A stretch of 64,000 bases of DNA from Acestrorhynchus altus (lineage: Eukaryota; Chordata; Actinopteri; Characiformes; Acestrorhynchidae), in NCBI GenBank assembly GCA_034509495.1, contig CM067505.1, positions 6,210,594 to 6,274,593 on the forward strand, given 5' to 3'. The notes under the pieces were generated by a model, which was given only the letters and a program-made list of their open reading frames with translations, had not been told where the DNA came from and made no database searches. Below, one piece after another: positions 1-13,399 of the stretch. Each line of letters begins with the position of its first letter. The stretch's first letter is position 1. The translations under genes were made by a program, and so were the position numbers.

Positions 1-1950
1 TTCTGGATTTTGCAACTGCTGAATCACAGGTTCTGGGTTTTCCTGTTTGGTTTTAACGTTTCTTGGTCTTTCAGTTGCCACGGGGCAGCTTTATTGTAAA
101 ACTGTAAAACATCATCGTTGGTGAAGGAGTTACAGACATCAACAGCGCTGAAACTGTCATTGCGAAGACCTTACAAGGCTTGAAGTCTTCAAAATGGAAA
201 TGAATGATACCACACGCTTATATAGACTAAATCACTTCTGACACATAAGACATGCAGGTTATGGATAAATGGTAACGTATTATTAACAAATGTCTAGGGA
301 TGCACTGAATATTTGGCAACTGAAATTATAATTAAAGCACTTTTAGTGTTCAGCCAAGATCATGTGAAAAGGCTGAATAATGTGCACCAAACAAGAACGT
401 TATCAATGAAGTGATATTTTTGAAAAGCAAGATAAAAATACATCTAGATAATTTAATATGTGAAATGCAAACATTGCAAAATGAATAAAAACATGGGAAA
501 AATGTTCGGTACGCGAATATTTCATTTTGAAATCATCATTTCAGTTAATTCCTTAAAAGTTTGTATTAAACTCATTTTAAACCATTCATAAACCATTACG
601 TGTGTAGTCTTATTATGGTTGCATTCCCTTCGTATGTCATGATGATTCAAACACCACAGCAACCTAGCAAGCACCTGGGACACCATAGCAACTACCCAGC
701 CACCACCAACCATCACCCTATGAAGGACCAGGCAATGCCATAGCAACCACTTTATATATCATAGCAACCACCATGCAACATTATAGAATCCATCTAGGAA
801 CCACTGCAACCTCCTGGGGTTCCATTGCAATCGCTTGGTAACATTACAGCAACCACTAGGCAGCACCATAGCATTCACTTGGAATACTATAGCGACAATG
901 CAGAACCTGCCTGGAAGATGGTGAACCATTCTGTGTTTCTTTCAGGAAATTCTCTTTTCAAGTAAACTACTATCGTTCTTGCTAATGTTATCTTGTTTCT
1001 TAGTCATTTTAGAATCCTCTACAGTTCTGTTCATCATTCTGAGCCTACACCGTTCCAGTTTTTGAAATATCAACACCAGTTCCATTTTATTTTATTCTTA
1101 CAGGCTGTAACAAGCATTTGATATGTTAATGCACAAGTACGTCTTTGAATCGCATAATTCAACAAGTTACTGCTCTCAGTCTGACTTGGAACAGGGCCAG
1201 ATTGTGAGGAAAGAGCCCAGTCTGTGGATGTCGAAACTCAAGGCTGTGCCTGCTGAATGAATTAAAGAGAGGAAAAGCTGTCTGTGAGCAGCGGAGGCGG
1301 ACCAATCCCCAGGAGAAAGTCACTCTTAACATGTGAATGCGACAGGTTTTCACTATTGTTGCACGGTGCCATCACATTGTTTACTTTCCCGCGGAGTTCC
1401 CCAGACACGTCCCCATCTGATGGACACAATGCTGCTGGCCAAACCCCCGGGTCACACACAAACACAAGCCTGCTGCTGCCCAGGTTTTCCTCTCCAGACA
1501 AAATAAATGCCACTGGAAAAAGTAGGTCATCTGCATAGGCCTCTTCCTGTTCCCAAGGTGAAAGAAGACAAACTCAAAGAATACACAAGTGGAACTCACA
1601 CTGCGCTTCGGTATACTGAGTACATCTTTAAAAAGAACACATCCACCGCCAGATTCAGTGGGTGTCCCATCCTCTCGGGGTTGAGAACGGGTGTGTGGAG
1701 GTCGGGCTTAGTGAGGAGCAAGCTGACTGGAAAGCAGCCAGTCAGAGGCTTCTCTGCTTCATATTCTGCAGCAGCAATCAATGAGACTGTTTTTGAAAGG
1801 TCGCTGCCCCCTGCTGTTTAAAAAAGGGAAACATCCTCCCTTTATGATCATCAATTCAGGCAGTTATTTTATTTTTTACCATTAGCAAAATTGTAATTAA
1901 TTCATATGAAATATTTTTGCTGGCCAAATTGCTTATTTTGCTACAATGAG
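1..1950. other. Intergenic, no recognisable gene
   Basis: AT-rich sequence apart from the decayed repeat at 650-910 and a GC-richer stretch at 1270-1820. Short open frames there show no recognisable domain and no convincing splice sites. Confidence 0.5.
650..910. repeat. Decayed tandem repeat, ccatagcaaccac type
   Basis: Repeated imperfect units built on ccatagcaaccac, with spacers. I estimate ten or so degenerate copies. No coding potential. Confidence 0.6.
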
Positions 1951-1969
1951 TATGAGCATGAAAATGGTT

Positions 1970-1971
<2 letters not shown>

Positions 1972-2029
<58 letters not shown>

Positions 2030-2104
2030 TATAAATATGATCCACCACCCACACAGTGCCTGGTTTGTATATATATCGTTTATATATATATATAAACACA
2101 CACT

Positions 2105-2133
<29 letters not shown>
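1972..2133. repeat. Compound (CA)n/(CATA)n/(TA)n microsatellite
   Basis: (AC)n at 1974-2000 runs into (ATAC)n and (AT)n. After a short unique gap (TA)n and a second (AC)n block follow to 2132. Confidence 0.95.
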
Positions 2134-2136
<3 letters not shown>

Positions 2137-2142
2137 CACCAT

Positions 2143-2210
2143 TATAAATTTTTATGGAACCAAATATGACTCTTCTACAGCATCACTCAAACAACCAGCA
2201 CCTTCATCTT
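2143..2210. mobile_element. Fragment of a small non-autonomous DNA transposon
   Basis: Contains atggaaccaaatatgactct followed by tacagcatcactcaa, the same family as 44205-44290 (atggaaccaaatacggttct, tggcatcattcaa). Such short elements are common in fish genomes. Family naming was not attempted. Confidence 0.5.
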
Positions 2211-2289
2211 GCTGCCCAGTATATTTATCAATCCAAAGGTCTTCTATGATCCGCAGGTTTTCTACCCACAACCTTCTATGATGGTCATT

Positions 2290-2560
2290 TCAAAAGCTCC
2301 AGTTTGTGTCTCCGGTTTGTGTCTCCAGTTTGTGTACTCCGTTTAGTTGTGAGGAATGTTTCAAATCATTATTCTGTCATAGAAGCCATTCTTGTTTCTT
2401 CATCAGCCTTTTAACAGATGGATTGACATTTATATCCAGGATTTGCCGGCATTTACTCGAATACATTCTTCCCTCCATCCTGTCAATGTATCTGGCTACA
2501 ACACAACCCCAAAGCATGACAGATCCACTCCCATGTTTCACAGTTGGTAAGGCCTTATTT
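2290..2560 (-). mobile_element. Tc1-like transposase relic
   Basis: The minus-strand translation contains TVKHGSGSVMLWGCV near its upstream end, and EWLL followed by a degraded QxNDLKHSS block. These match the TVKHGGGSxMxWGC and DNDPKHTS regions of Tc1/mariner transposases. Stops and frame breaks show that it is dead. Confidence 0.75.
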
Positions 2561-2599
2561 CCTGAAACACTTTCTTTTTTTTTCCTCCAAATGTGCTTT

Positions 2600-3560
2600 T
2601 TCTGACTGTGACCTAAGAATTCTATTTTGTGTCCAAATCACTTGATCTCATGTGGCTTGAATAAATGTTCAGTAGCAAATTATAAACACTTAGTTTTGTG
2701 TTGAGGTCACAGCTAAACTTTCTTTTCTAACTCTTCAGTGGTTAACGTCCAATCCCAGATGTTTTATTTCTTCACCAGCTTCATAGGAGCTATCACGGAG
2801 CTCCAGTAGCTGAGAGCTGGGCTTATCACATGGAATGTCTTCAAGCTCATTTGAAAAAGGGCACTTTACTCATTCTTGGTTTCTTTAAACTTTGCTTTTA
2901 CGCTTTTCCTTGAACAATGTAGCCTTTTCTTTAGAAACACATAGTTAGAATATGTGCCTCTATTTTTATTTGAATTAAAAAATGACCCGTTACCTGATCC
3001 CTCACTATCCCACCAGTAAGAACCTCCCTCGCTGCTCAGCACATGTTTATGAGGAATGTCGAGTTGGATTTGGATGAAAAGTTGCTTGAATTCCGATCTG
3101 GCTGCTCAGACTGAGTCACACTGCTGTGAATTGGATGTGTCGCCTTGCAATACCACATATTGTCACTGTCCAATGAAAAACAAGCGTCTCCAAAAGAGTG
3201 ACTTTTCAGGAGAAGACGTTTAATGTTTCACTGTGGAGCATTTCTATTGGTCTATTCATCCAGAACTATTTGTACAGAGCAGCTAACACTGATTCAGTCT
3301 GCTTTTAGCTGTTCATACTTCCAGTTAGATAACACATCTGCACAGTGAAATGGTGCACTGTCCTCTTCACTCTTTGATTGATTTGCCTGTCTTGTCAGCA
3401 GGTGGTAGTTTCCAAAGTGTGCAACACTAACAGAAATATGCTGATTTACTATAAACATTTTGAGAATGTCACAGGTTGACTAGCACAACCTGCACAAAGC
3501 ATACGTCTGCACCCCCTTTCATATGGCCACACATTAACGCACTGCAGAGATACTTATGTT
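2600..3560. other. Intergenic, no recognisable gene
   Basis: AT-rich unique sequence. Nothing with splice-bounded coding potential was seen on either strand. Confidence 0.5.
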
Positions 3561-3621
3561 ACGTTGGATTCACTTTTGCTCAAAGTTGATACTTCAGATG
3601 AAACAGCACTGCTCAAGAGGA

Positions 3622-4189
<568 letters not shown>

Positions 4190-4199
4190 ATCTTGTCAA

Positions 4200-5390
4200 C
4201 AAACTCAGGAATGTAACAAGCTTCCACCCTCCTAGACCCTGGAGATGACCTGCGTAATTAAGGTTTTTGATGCTGAGGTCAACAAACTATACAAACTTCA
4301 ATTGACTATTTGTAAGGTGTGCACTGTGCTTAAAGTGTACCGAGGCAAAAAAGGGGAACTCGAGAAATTTGGGTTTGACTTCTTCCTCTTACTTAAAGAC
4401 TTGAAGCCAGGCCCCATTTGCCTGGTGTGGTGCCAAGAGCAAGTTTTCATCATGGGAATGTGAGTGGTTGAGGTCAGATTTGTAGTGCAATCATTTTAGC
4501 AACTGAAATTTGGTTTCGTTTAGTAACTATATTTAATGATAGGTCCTAATGATAGGACATGTGACCACCAGTACATGACAAGTGACAACTAATGATGTCA
4601 ATAACTTTAACCGACTGCCAGCAATGGGGCTAAATTCACCTGAACTGAGCTGAATTCAACCAACAACGAGACTAAACTGATCAGCAAAAATGGCAATGAT
4701 ATTTATGACTGCATAATTAGGTTTGTGTATTCGGGATTCATTGTACAGAACTACATTTTAGACGTTATCAGACTCAAAAAATGCAATGTTATATGGCTTC
4801 ATGAAATGCTTTATATTGTTACATTCTTCAATTGCAATATACAGAAAATGTGTGTAATCAAATACACTCGTGTGCACTGCATTGCAGCCTTTGGCAATGT
4901 TGATTTGGTGTTAACAGCAGCCGTCATAACAGTCTACGTGTATGTAGTCCTGCTTCATGCAGCCAGTTGTGCTGGCTCTAACAGGATGACAGGAGGGCAT
5001 CACTGTTTGTTGAATCCATGGTTCATGTAGGTCTCCCAGATGCTTCATGATGCTGGAGTGTGGCTTCTTATCACCACCACTACTTGTCACCAACAGTATG
5101 CTATGGTAATATCTGTATAGCCAATAAGACCTTCCCGCTTTCTGGAGCCCTACAACACAACCCCTCTAAAACAGTCCCAACTGCTCGATGTGCTTGCAAA
5201 GGATGCTACCAACACAACTGCACGTGTCAGAATGGAAAGCATGCACAAAGGGGCAACCATGTATAGTCTGGCAAGTACAGCAATAAGGCCCATTCTTGCT
5301 AACATCACATGCACAGCCGAGCAGGAAACAATGTCAAACCTACCAACCAAGTTTCATTCCTGTTGGTTCATTCTTCCGGCTGTATGTTAA
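4200..5390. other. Intergenic, no recognisable gene
   Basis: Only short shadow open frames are present. No domain or splice-bounded exon was recognised. Confidence 0.45.
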
Positions 5391-5396
5391 AACATA

Positions 5397-5800
5397 TACC
5401 GTATTTTCTGGACTATAAGCCGCTACTTTTTGTCCACGCTTTAAACCACGCGTCTTATTATTTATATAAAATCATTTGTCTGTTAGATGACACAAATAGC
5501 TTCATTAATTAATACACCCACAGAAGCACTGGGATTGGTCAGAATGCTTCCGAAATTACACACTTCACCTTCCAATATCAGTATTACCAAACAATATATC
5601 ATGCAGCTCTGGAAGCAGCACTTCGCGAACGAGGCACGCTTTGTTAAAAATCAGAACACTGCACACCATGTTATTCGGCGTTTAAAATCAAGCCTGCAAT
5701 ATATCCGACGCCAGGCATCCTTGAGAGTGAAAGCGTGTCTACTGTGGCCTGATGAAAGTAGCCCCCTCTAAGCCACCTGTCAGCGGGGTCTCCATCTGCT
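5397..5800. mobile_element. Probable DNA-transposon copy
   Basis: Starts with accgtattttctggactata followed by agccgctactttttgtcc, a terminus-like sequence shared by a widespread family of non-autonomous elements in animal genomes. The right end is uncertain. Open frames inside are short and broken. Confidence 0.45.
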
Positions 5801-6633
5801 CGCCTTCCCCTGCCAAGAACACATCCAGAGCGCAGGAGCGCCTCGGGCGCACAGCAAGCACAGGCTAAATATACACCTCTACTCTCAGCCTGCCCACGGG
5901 AGGCCTCTTTCAACCTGCAACACTGACTTATGCTGCCCTTAAAGCGATAGTTCGGCCAAAACTCAAACCTGCACCGTTTTTGCCCTTACTTAAACCGTAG
6001 TCAAACAGACAAGCTTTTGAAGTTTGCTTCTTTGCTTCTGCACTGGAGCTACAAGGCTGATAAGCTGTAAAATCTGGTGGTCACCGATTATGCTGTCTGC
6101 ATGCATAAATCATCACACACCGGATCAAACTGGGTCCACTTGTTAAGCAATCTCAAACAGACTTGTTTATGTGGTTTCTGAGACTGAACGACGCACTGTT
6201 GTCTATAAAAATAGACTAAAGTAAGTTGCAGAGCCAGCCATCCCAGAATTTCGAGGGAGGTGATGGACTGACAGTGTTGGATGTGGACTGGGGGCGTTCA
6301 AGATTTACTCGCCAGATTTACTTTTTAGCCTCAAAAAGTCAACTATACCAGTTGCCACAGGATGCATTTACTGCAAATGTAAAGCTTTACTTTGATGCAC
6401 AAATAGTAAGTATAGCTTACTATTAAAACGTGATTTTCCTTCTATGATGAGCTTAATGATTTGATGAGCTCTGCCCTGACTGCCTGATTTATGTTACTGC
6501 AGGCACTCACATGGGAGCTATGTATGATTGCATAACTAAGCATAGTATGTTGCATTGTACCAAGAACATCACTCATTAATTGTTGTAATCGTTGTCATTG
6601 CAGTGCAGGGCACATTTTTGAAGCCTGAGCTTC

Positions 6634-6840
6634 CCCTGGACATGCTTCCCAAAACAGGATGCTTTCCCTGGTGGCAGTTAAGTTTGGGTTAGCTTTTAGC
6701 CTAGCACAGACACCTGCGGCGATTCCCTGAGGGGCACGTTCCAGGCTGTCCTTGCCCTGGACATGCTTCCCAAACCAGGATGCTTTCCCTGTCTGTACTT
6801 AGTTAGGGTTAACGTTTAGCTTAACACACACACCTGCTTG
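6634..6840. repeat. Two-copy tandem duplication, unit 121 bp
   Basis: ccctggacatgcttcccaaa at 6634 recurs at 6755, and the similarity runs on through the ttagcttttagcc and acacctgc segments. The copies differ by several substitutions. Confidence 0.85.
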
Positions 6841-7631
6841 CTTCCCCAGCTTCCTTTTTCCTTTTCAGACAGCGCAAAAGCTGCGATGACCTGGTCTGGT
6901 TTGCAGAGCAGCATGTGGTATTTGCTGTGTTGCTGATGCGTGATTATGGGGAAAGGCTGTCTCAGAAAGCATGTATACAAAACATCATATTCTTCCAAAA
7001 CGGCTGTTGTGTTTTATGTTTTATAAATTAGGGGGAAGAAAACGAAACGAGTCAAAACTGTGTAATACTCTAATGGTGGAAAACCACGGAGGAATGGAGG
7101 ACACAAGAGGACAGCAACACTATTGGGAACAATTATGGTGTTTACTATTAGTGTTAGAGCTGTGCTAGCTTTGAGCTCATCGCATTTTTGTCACAAAACC
7201 AGCACATTTCATTCTGAGTTCAAATAAGACTGATGTCAAAAGTCACAAACTTACTTTAATATGACAAAGAACATCTTAAAATACGAAACAAACACATTCA
7301 TATACATGACATATCCTATAAGTGGTCGCCATTCTTGTTAGCAACATTAGCTTTTTAGATCCAATGCAAATCGAGGCAAACTTCAGACACCAAACCTGTC
7401 TTGATTTATGGGCTGCATTTAGGGGGTTGGCGTAGGGGATTGTTTGTAGTGCTGGGTAAAAACATGTTATAAGAGGAATGATGATCGAATCTTAAGTAAG
7501 CAACCGTGAAATTTGTGTGAATTTGGTTTTTGGCCAAACCATCACTTCAAAGACACCCACACACTGGAAAGCGGAGGAGCAGCAATGCCAGCAAAGCACA
7601 AAGCAGGCAGGATCTGTGAGGGAGGCGATAC

Positions 7632-7727
7632 CTGTGCGCTCAGGTGAACTCATGTCAACAGCATCTACACAGGGTGATGGGTTCTGCTTCTTCTGAGCAT
7701 CCAACAGCGCTTCAGACAGGAGAGCAC
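7632..7727 (-). CDS. Candidate second exon of an unidentified minus-strand gene
   Basis: On the minus strand the block is bounded by acceptor ttccctag and donor CACAG|gtatcg. Its open frame reads ALLSEALLDAQKKQNPSPCV and then DAVDMSSPERTG. The only available ATG gives MSSPERTG (7653 to 7632, 22 nt), so coding would start here and continue in an exon I could not find. The acceptor's pyrimidine tract is a (TG)n microsatellite. I recognise no family. The exon may be spurious. Confidence 0.3.
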
Positions 7728-7842
7728 CTAGGGAACATATATATACACACACACACACACACACAGAAAGAGCTGAACATTGCTTATTTGTAGAGCCTAC
7801 GCAACCTACTCATGCACAGTGACTGCAGACTGCATCGTATAT

Positions 7843-8147
7843 ACACTATAGGGTCAAAAGTATTGGGACACCAGCTCGTTCATTGTTTCTGTTTCTTACT
7901 TTTTCTGCTTTTGTTGGAGTAACTGTCCAGGGAAGGCTTTCCAAATTTGATTTGATTGCATTCAGTGACAAGACCATTAGTAAGATTAATTAGTATTAAT
8001 CTGCTCTATTCTATGGAAAATACTTCTCTTCAAGGACAACACAAGCTGTGTGTGCATTTGCACATCTGTGTCAGCAATGGGTTCAACCTAAAGTAGCTCA
8101 ATGCATTCATGAGAAGGGGGATCCACAAATTTCTGGACATATAACTT
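7843..8147. mobile_element. Non-autonomous DNA transposon (aaaagtattgggacacc family)
   Basis: Begins with tatagggtcaaaagtattgg. It carries the internal block gtgtgcatttgcacatctgt gtcagcaatgggttcaac, and ends with a loosely inverted atttctggacatata. The same family recurs at 47525-47665 (reversed, partial) and at 49620-49865. Confidence 0.65.
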
Positions 8148-8735
8148 ACCTTTAATATTAATTTTAATATCTATTATATATTAATATTTTAATAATATTA
8201 ATTTCCATAAATATTATTAACATTATTATAACTCTAGACTCTTTTCAAATGCAGGTTTTTGATTTGCCTTTGCTTTAGTGTTTGGTTTTTAGATTTAAAC
8301 ACACTAAACCCACAACGCCTTCCTAGTGATATGCATCCTTAACACAAATGGTTAGAAAACACAAAATCACATGAATGCAATAATGTATTACCTAATATCA
8401 GATACCGGTGGGACATAGCTTATATACCCATAGCGGTATGATTAGAACGTGATTGGTTAGTCTTATGCAAAACGGTAACATCCATGTAAGAATAACTAAA
8501 ACCTAATGCACACCTGTTGATCCACAAACCCCATTCCAATGGCGGTAACCATGGAGATACAACATGCTCCTTTATTCCTACTTTTCATTTGCATAAGCTG
8601 ATGGAAGTGGATGCTATTTGCAAGTTGCACTAATTATACAGGCACTAATAATAGCCCATGCACATTAATAGAAGCACATGCATATTCCAAGACAGAACTG
8701 AGAGGTGCAGGGCATCATGCATTTATAACCACAGA

Positions 8736-8954
<219 letters not shown>

Positions 8955-9246
8955 CTATTTTTAGTGCAGTGATGGTGAAATTACACGGAAGCGATGCTCT
9001 GTAAATAAGCAGCCCTACCTGCTGCTCAGACCCCCTGTCCTTATACCCAATGCACCTTCATCCTCTCGCCCACCCTGCCCTCCTGAGCCCCCTCCGTCCT
9101 CTAAACCCCCTATAACACACATCACCAGCACTTTTCCAGCCCAGCAGAGATGCAGCACTGAGCACAATAAACTCTACTGGTCGAGATGTTCCTCATCCCG
9201 CCTGCAGCCCCCCGGTGCTCTCACGGAGACCCCCTTTCCCACTCAC

Positions 9247-9450
9247 CTCGGAGCTGATCCGGCGCAGAGGAGTTATCGGGGAGACTGACCCACGTGTGGC
9301 AGAGCCCGACTCGCGCCTCTGCTCGCGCTCTCCGGGGAAGGGGGCGCTCTCTCCCCACCCTGCAGCGGCGCTGTAACTATTTCCCCACCCGTTTTCAGGC
9401 AGCCCGCCTCCTGCCACGCGATTGGCCAGGCCTCTCCTGCCTTCCTGTGC
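9247..9450 (-). promoter_or_regulatory. Probable promoter and first exon of a minus-strand gene
   Basis: A GC-rich, CpG-containing block. On the minus strand it has CCAAT boxes (plus-strand attggcc at about 9421 and attgg at about 9455) and an exon end CTCCGAG|gtgagt at 9247, a strong donor. In the frame that would join the candidate next exon there is an upstream stop near 9380 and no ATG, so this exon is probably 5' UTR. It lies head-to-head with snx13, about 5.3 kb away. The gene is not identified. Confidence 0.45.
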
Positions 9451-9627
9451 TACGATTGGATAACCGTTGGCTTGTATTTTATAACTGTGTATCATTTCAT
9501 ATAATATTTATTTTAATATTTATTTTTAAACCTTTGCAACACGTGTGAAAAACAATGTGCAAATGATATCTAAATAACACGAATTTAGCTCTAAATGTGT
9601 TACATAAATAAAAGATATAACTAATAA

Positions 9628-9648
9628 ATAATAATAATAATAATAATA

Positions 9649-9685
<37 letters not shown>

Positions 9686-9686
9686 T
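9628..9686. repeat. (TAA)n microsatellite
   Basis: Imperfect run of taa/aat triplets. The poly-Ile and poly-Tyr open frames across it are artefacts. Confidence 0.95.
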
Positions 9687-10169
9687 AAACATTAATAAAT
9701 AAATAAAATCTGATATATTTTGCTGCTCCCTGGTTGGTGATCTCTGCCCTGCAGCACTAGAAAAGTACATAAACATGTTTATGGCAAATGAAACTGCTGA
9801 GCACAGTGAAATCTTGATGCAGTCACTGTAATACATAATAAAAGTCCCACATGCAGAGAGTTTTGTTGTTGTTGTTTTAAAATTGTGCAGAAGATGAAAT
9901 AAACCCTACAAGTAAAAACTATTTTTGCATCTTCATAGCAATTATTTGATAGTTTGGGTGGAAAGGTTTGATTTCAATGAAAGGAACTTATTTATTTTTA
10001 CTGGAGCTTTTATACACAATGGCAATTGAAAGTGCTTTACAGAAGACATATATAATAAGAAAAATCACAATAAATTTTAATTCATTATTTTATTTTATAG
10101 AAGTCAATGTAAAAGTATTTTGTCCAATTTTAAACTAATATTTCAATAGTCATTTGGCAATTTTGATGC

Positions 10170-10375
10170 AATGTTTAGAACAATGTTTCTTAGCCCTGCT
10201 CCTTGAGACCCCCTGCCCTGCACATTGTAGTGGATTTCCTCATTTAACAAACCCCCTGCATGTCTGATTAGTGGAATCAGGTGGGTTAAGAGCAGATAAT
10301 GCACTAAAATGTGCAGGGCATGGGGACTCCAGTACCAGGTTTAAGAAACACTGGTGTAGAACAACTGATGTAGAA
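10170..10375. mobile_element. Fish interspersed repeat with imperfect inverted ends
   Basis: Left end aacaatgtttcttagccctg ctcct, with a matching inverted end ctccagtaccaggtttaaga aacactggtg. The internal segment carries the attagtggaatcaggtggg motif. A related relic lies at about 46595-46775. Confidence 0.5.
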
Positions 10376-10378
10376 ATC

Positions 10379-10379
<1 letters not shown>

Positions 10380-10417
<38 letters not shown>

Positions 10418-10470
10418 GTTGTTGTTGTTGTTGTTGTTGTTGATGATGATGTGTTTAATAATAATAATAA
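10380..10470. repeat. (ATT)n/(GTT)n trinucleotide microsatellite
   Basis: (ATT)n at 10380-10417, (GTT)n to about 10441, then gatgatgat and aataataat. Confidence 0.95.
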
Positions 10471-10748
10471 ACACACACCAAGGAGAGCCTTGTGTAACTT
10501 GTTCTTCACCGATAACGAATCACTGTGATTCTGAAGAGCCAATCCCAGTTTGGGAGAGAGGAGACTTTTGGCCAATCGCTGCGGGTTTGTCTGAAAACGG
10601 GCTGGAAAAGAAAAAATAACCTGTAGCGACACAAACGCTTTCTAAAAATAGCCGAGCAGCGCCACAGCAGAGCACATCCACAACAGCAACGTTTACACAA
10701 CAGACAGCTCTGCCCCTTCTTTATTCATCTTAATCAGACTTGTATGAG

Positions 10749-10812
10749 TTTGCTTGTTGGCCAAGGGTCAACCATACTGGTCAATCTGGTTGACCCTTGG
10801 CCAACAAGCAAA
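10749..10812. repeat. 26 bp perfect inverted repeat
   Basis: Arms 10749-10774 and 10787-10812 are exact reverse complements, with a 12-base loop. The arms contain ttggccaagggtcaacca and its complement. It opens a ~600 bp region rich in gaccagcttgacca-like words. Confidence 0.95.
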
Positions 10813-11480
10813 ATCACACTGCTCTTGACCAAACTAGTCAGCAATTATAACCTAGCTGGATTTCCAGTTTAGTCCATCAAACGAAAACATACCAATCATA
10901 CCAAACTTACATTTCTATGTTTTCATCTGGATGACCAGCTTTGGAAGAACCATGACCATCTTAGACCATCTAAATTGTGCAAATCATTATTGCTACCACT
11001 GACCAACTGCATGTTTCATTCCAAAAAAACATCAAGCATCCTGATTTCGTGCTTTCCAATGTGCCTTTGTTTTCTTTACATTCCAGAAAATATTACGAGA
11101 CCCCTGCTAAAAAATACAGCCTGATTAATCTGGTTGACCAGTTTAGTTCTCGGCGAGCATAGGGTATGTTTTCATTTGACCTTGATGGCTTAGAAGGTCT
11201 ACAAGCATGACTAGCCTGAACAAACACATCAGCCACCCCTGCAAGCTGGTTGACCATCATGACCACACTGCTTGACCAGTAAATCCGCATTGTTCAACCA
11301 ACACTACCTGCTTGACTAGGCTGGCTGACCAGATTGATACTCAAAGTAGTCCAGCATGTCCAGCAAAGTCATTAAAAACTCAAGGGCCAAGCTCATTCGT
11401 CTTACCAGCATAGGGTCTGTTTTTACCTGGATGAACAGCTTTTCAACCAGTGAAATGTGGCCTTGAACCGGATTATTACC
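10813..11480. repeat. Decayed gaccag-rich dispersed/tandem repeat
   Basis: Recurrent words such as tggttgaccag, gcttgaccag and ggctgaccag on both strands suggest an old repeat derived from the inverted repeat unit. No coding sequence was seen. Confidence 0.5.
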
Positions 11481-12850
11481 ATCCACTCTGACAATGTCAA
11501 GTAAATATAACGTAAAAAGCAAAAGGACTGATATGATTCTGCCTTAATGGGCACAATACCTAGTTGTATTATGGGAAACTACATTTACTCTGGGCTTTTC
11601 TGCATTATTCGTGACTGTAAACCAGCCAGGTGCAAAGTCTGCTTTACCTTGTGATAGGTCATGTCATGTGGAAGGCTGTGCCCCAGTCAAACCGGAATCT
11701 CAAGGCATCCAGGTGTCTTTTCTGTTGGTGTTGAGGCGTCAGCGTGATGCTTTGTTCTTTGAAATCTTAATTAAGCACTCTGTTTATGTCCTTACATGAG
11801 ACAACTTGTGCAGGGTCAATGGAACATGAGAAGAAATTGTGACTGATACTCTTGGCTCGTGTACAATGGGGAACCTGGTTACAGTGACCTCCTACAGAGT
11901 CTCCGATGGAGTCTGGGATTATGTTTACCTGCATCCATGTCTGCAGTGTGACCCGACTGGGGCTTTACTCAATTTGAAACAGGTATCTATGAGCTTGAAT
12001 AGCTGTTTGGCTGAGTCCAGTAGGGTTCTATATAAGGACCTATGAAAGTGTGGGCTTAGATATAGAGTTTAAAGAGTTTAAGGGCTTTAGGTCTTCATTT
12101 ATTTAGGACATATTTCTGAAAAGATTAGATAGTCTATTAGACATGGTAGATGCACCAAACATTTCAGATAAACAGTAATCAACACTTCATCTTTGAAAAA
12201 ACAGGTCAAAATGTGGGGAAGGGATGTTGAGCTGATCAGGAAGGTCTTGCAGAGGAAAGCATAAAGACAAATAAGAACATCTGACCAAAGCCAACTGCTA
12301 TAACTGTTGATGTTCTAAGAACAGAAAACACACTCAGCCATTTATATCTTCAGTTCCTCTAAATAGGGAACCATACTGTACCATAGTCTGTTGCAGCAGT
12401 GTTGCAATGCCTCCATACACCTTGTTTTTCATGGGAATTTGAATAGATGTTATTTCATTTAGAGTACACATGCTTTTGCATTGTTTGCACCTCTGTGAAC
12501 ATAAAATACCTTTTTGTAATAGTTCAGAGTCCAGCCCTCAACATCAGTGTGATGATTATTGATATTCAAATGCAATTGGAGGACCTATCATAACAGCAGG
12601 ATCTGAAAATAGAAGAATGGTGGCTCTGACCTTTCACACTGCCATGTTGAAAAAGTAGATGCTAGATGTACTAAGATAAGAAAAGATAACCCGTTGTTAA
12701 TTAAATTAGTGTTCCAGCAGTTTACATACAGATACGCACAATCATAAAATTATATAGAACAGAATAAAGTGAAACAAAGTAGAATAAAATAAGACGTACC
12801 AATGAAAGGAAAGTAATAAATGATATATAACATAACACCATGACATTAAC
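11480..12850. other. Intergenic, no recognisable gene
   Basis: AT-rich sequence between the two divergent promoters. The short open frames at 11611-12045 show no recognisable domain. Confidence 0.45.
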
Positions 12851-12884
12851 ATACACCGTAACATTTACCTTAACATTAACACCA

Positions 12885-13165
12885 CCACCACATTGTGGCA
12901 ACTATAAGGAAACAGGAGCAGTTTGTAGTTCTATAATTACAGACTGTAGTCCATCTGTTTCGCTGCATACCTTTTAACATTCTTTCACTCAGATCAGTTA
13001 TTATGTGGAGGGTCATTCTCAGCACTTCAGTCACAATGACACATTGGTGGTGTGTTTGTGTGTGTTGTGCTGGTATGAATAGATTAGGCACAGCAGCGCT
13101 GCTGGAGTTTTTAAACCCCTCACTGTCACTGTCCACCAACCAGAAATATGCAGCCAGCAGCAACC
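12885..13165. mobile_element. Interspersed repeat, first of an inverted pair
   Basis: Shares tctataattacagactgtag tcc, ggtcattctcagcact and gcacagcagcgctgctg with the block at 33425-33690, where the order is reversed in strand (agcagcactgctgtg, gtgctgagaatgaccc). The non-autonomous element family was not named. Confidence 0.6.
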
Positions 13166-13399
13166 TGTGGGCAGCAACCTGGACTAGTCATAATTACATT
13201 GGAGATAGCTGGAAATACACTTGGAAAATTCTACTTGTCACAACTAATTGTATTCATCTGTAACCAGAGTTTTTCCTGGTAAAATGTGAATATAAACAAG
13301 AAAGTGAGATTGCATGTAAATCAACAAATGACTATTGATCCTTATAATTGAATGGAATGGTCTATCTGTAGATTTGATATCATTACTAGTAAACATTTC

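Noticed and set aside
1507..1821. 104-codon + strand open frame near the window start
   Set aside because: No recognised domain, no promoter and no convincing splice sites. Left as uncharacterised intergenic sequence.
10240..10632. 130-codon minus-strand open frame
   Set aside because: Carried through the (ATT)n/(GTT)n microsatellite as poly-Ile and poly-Thr, so an artefact.
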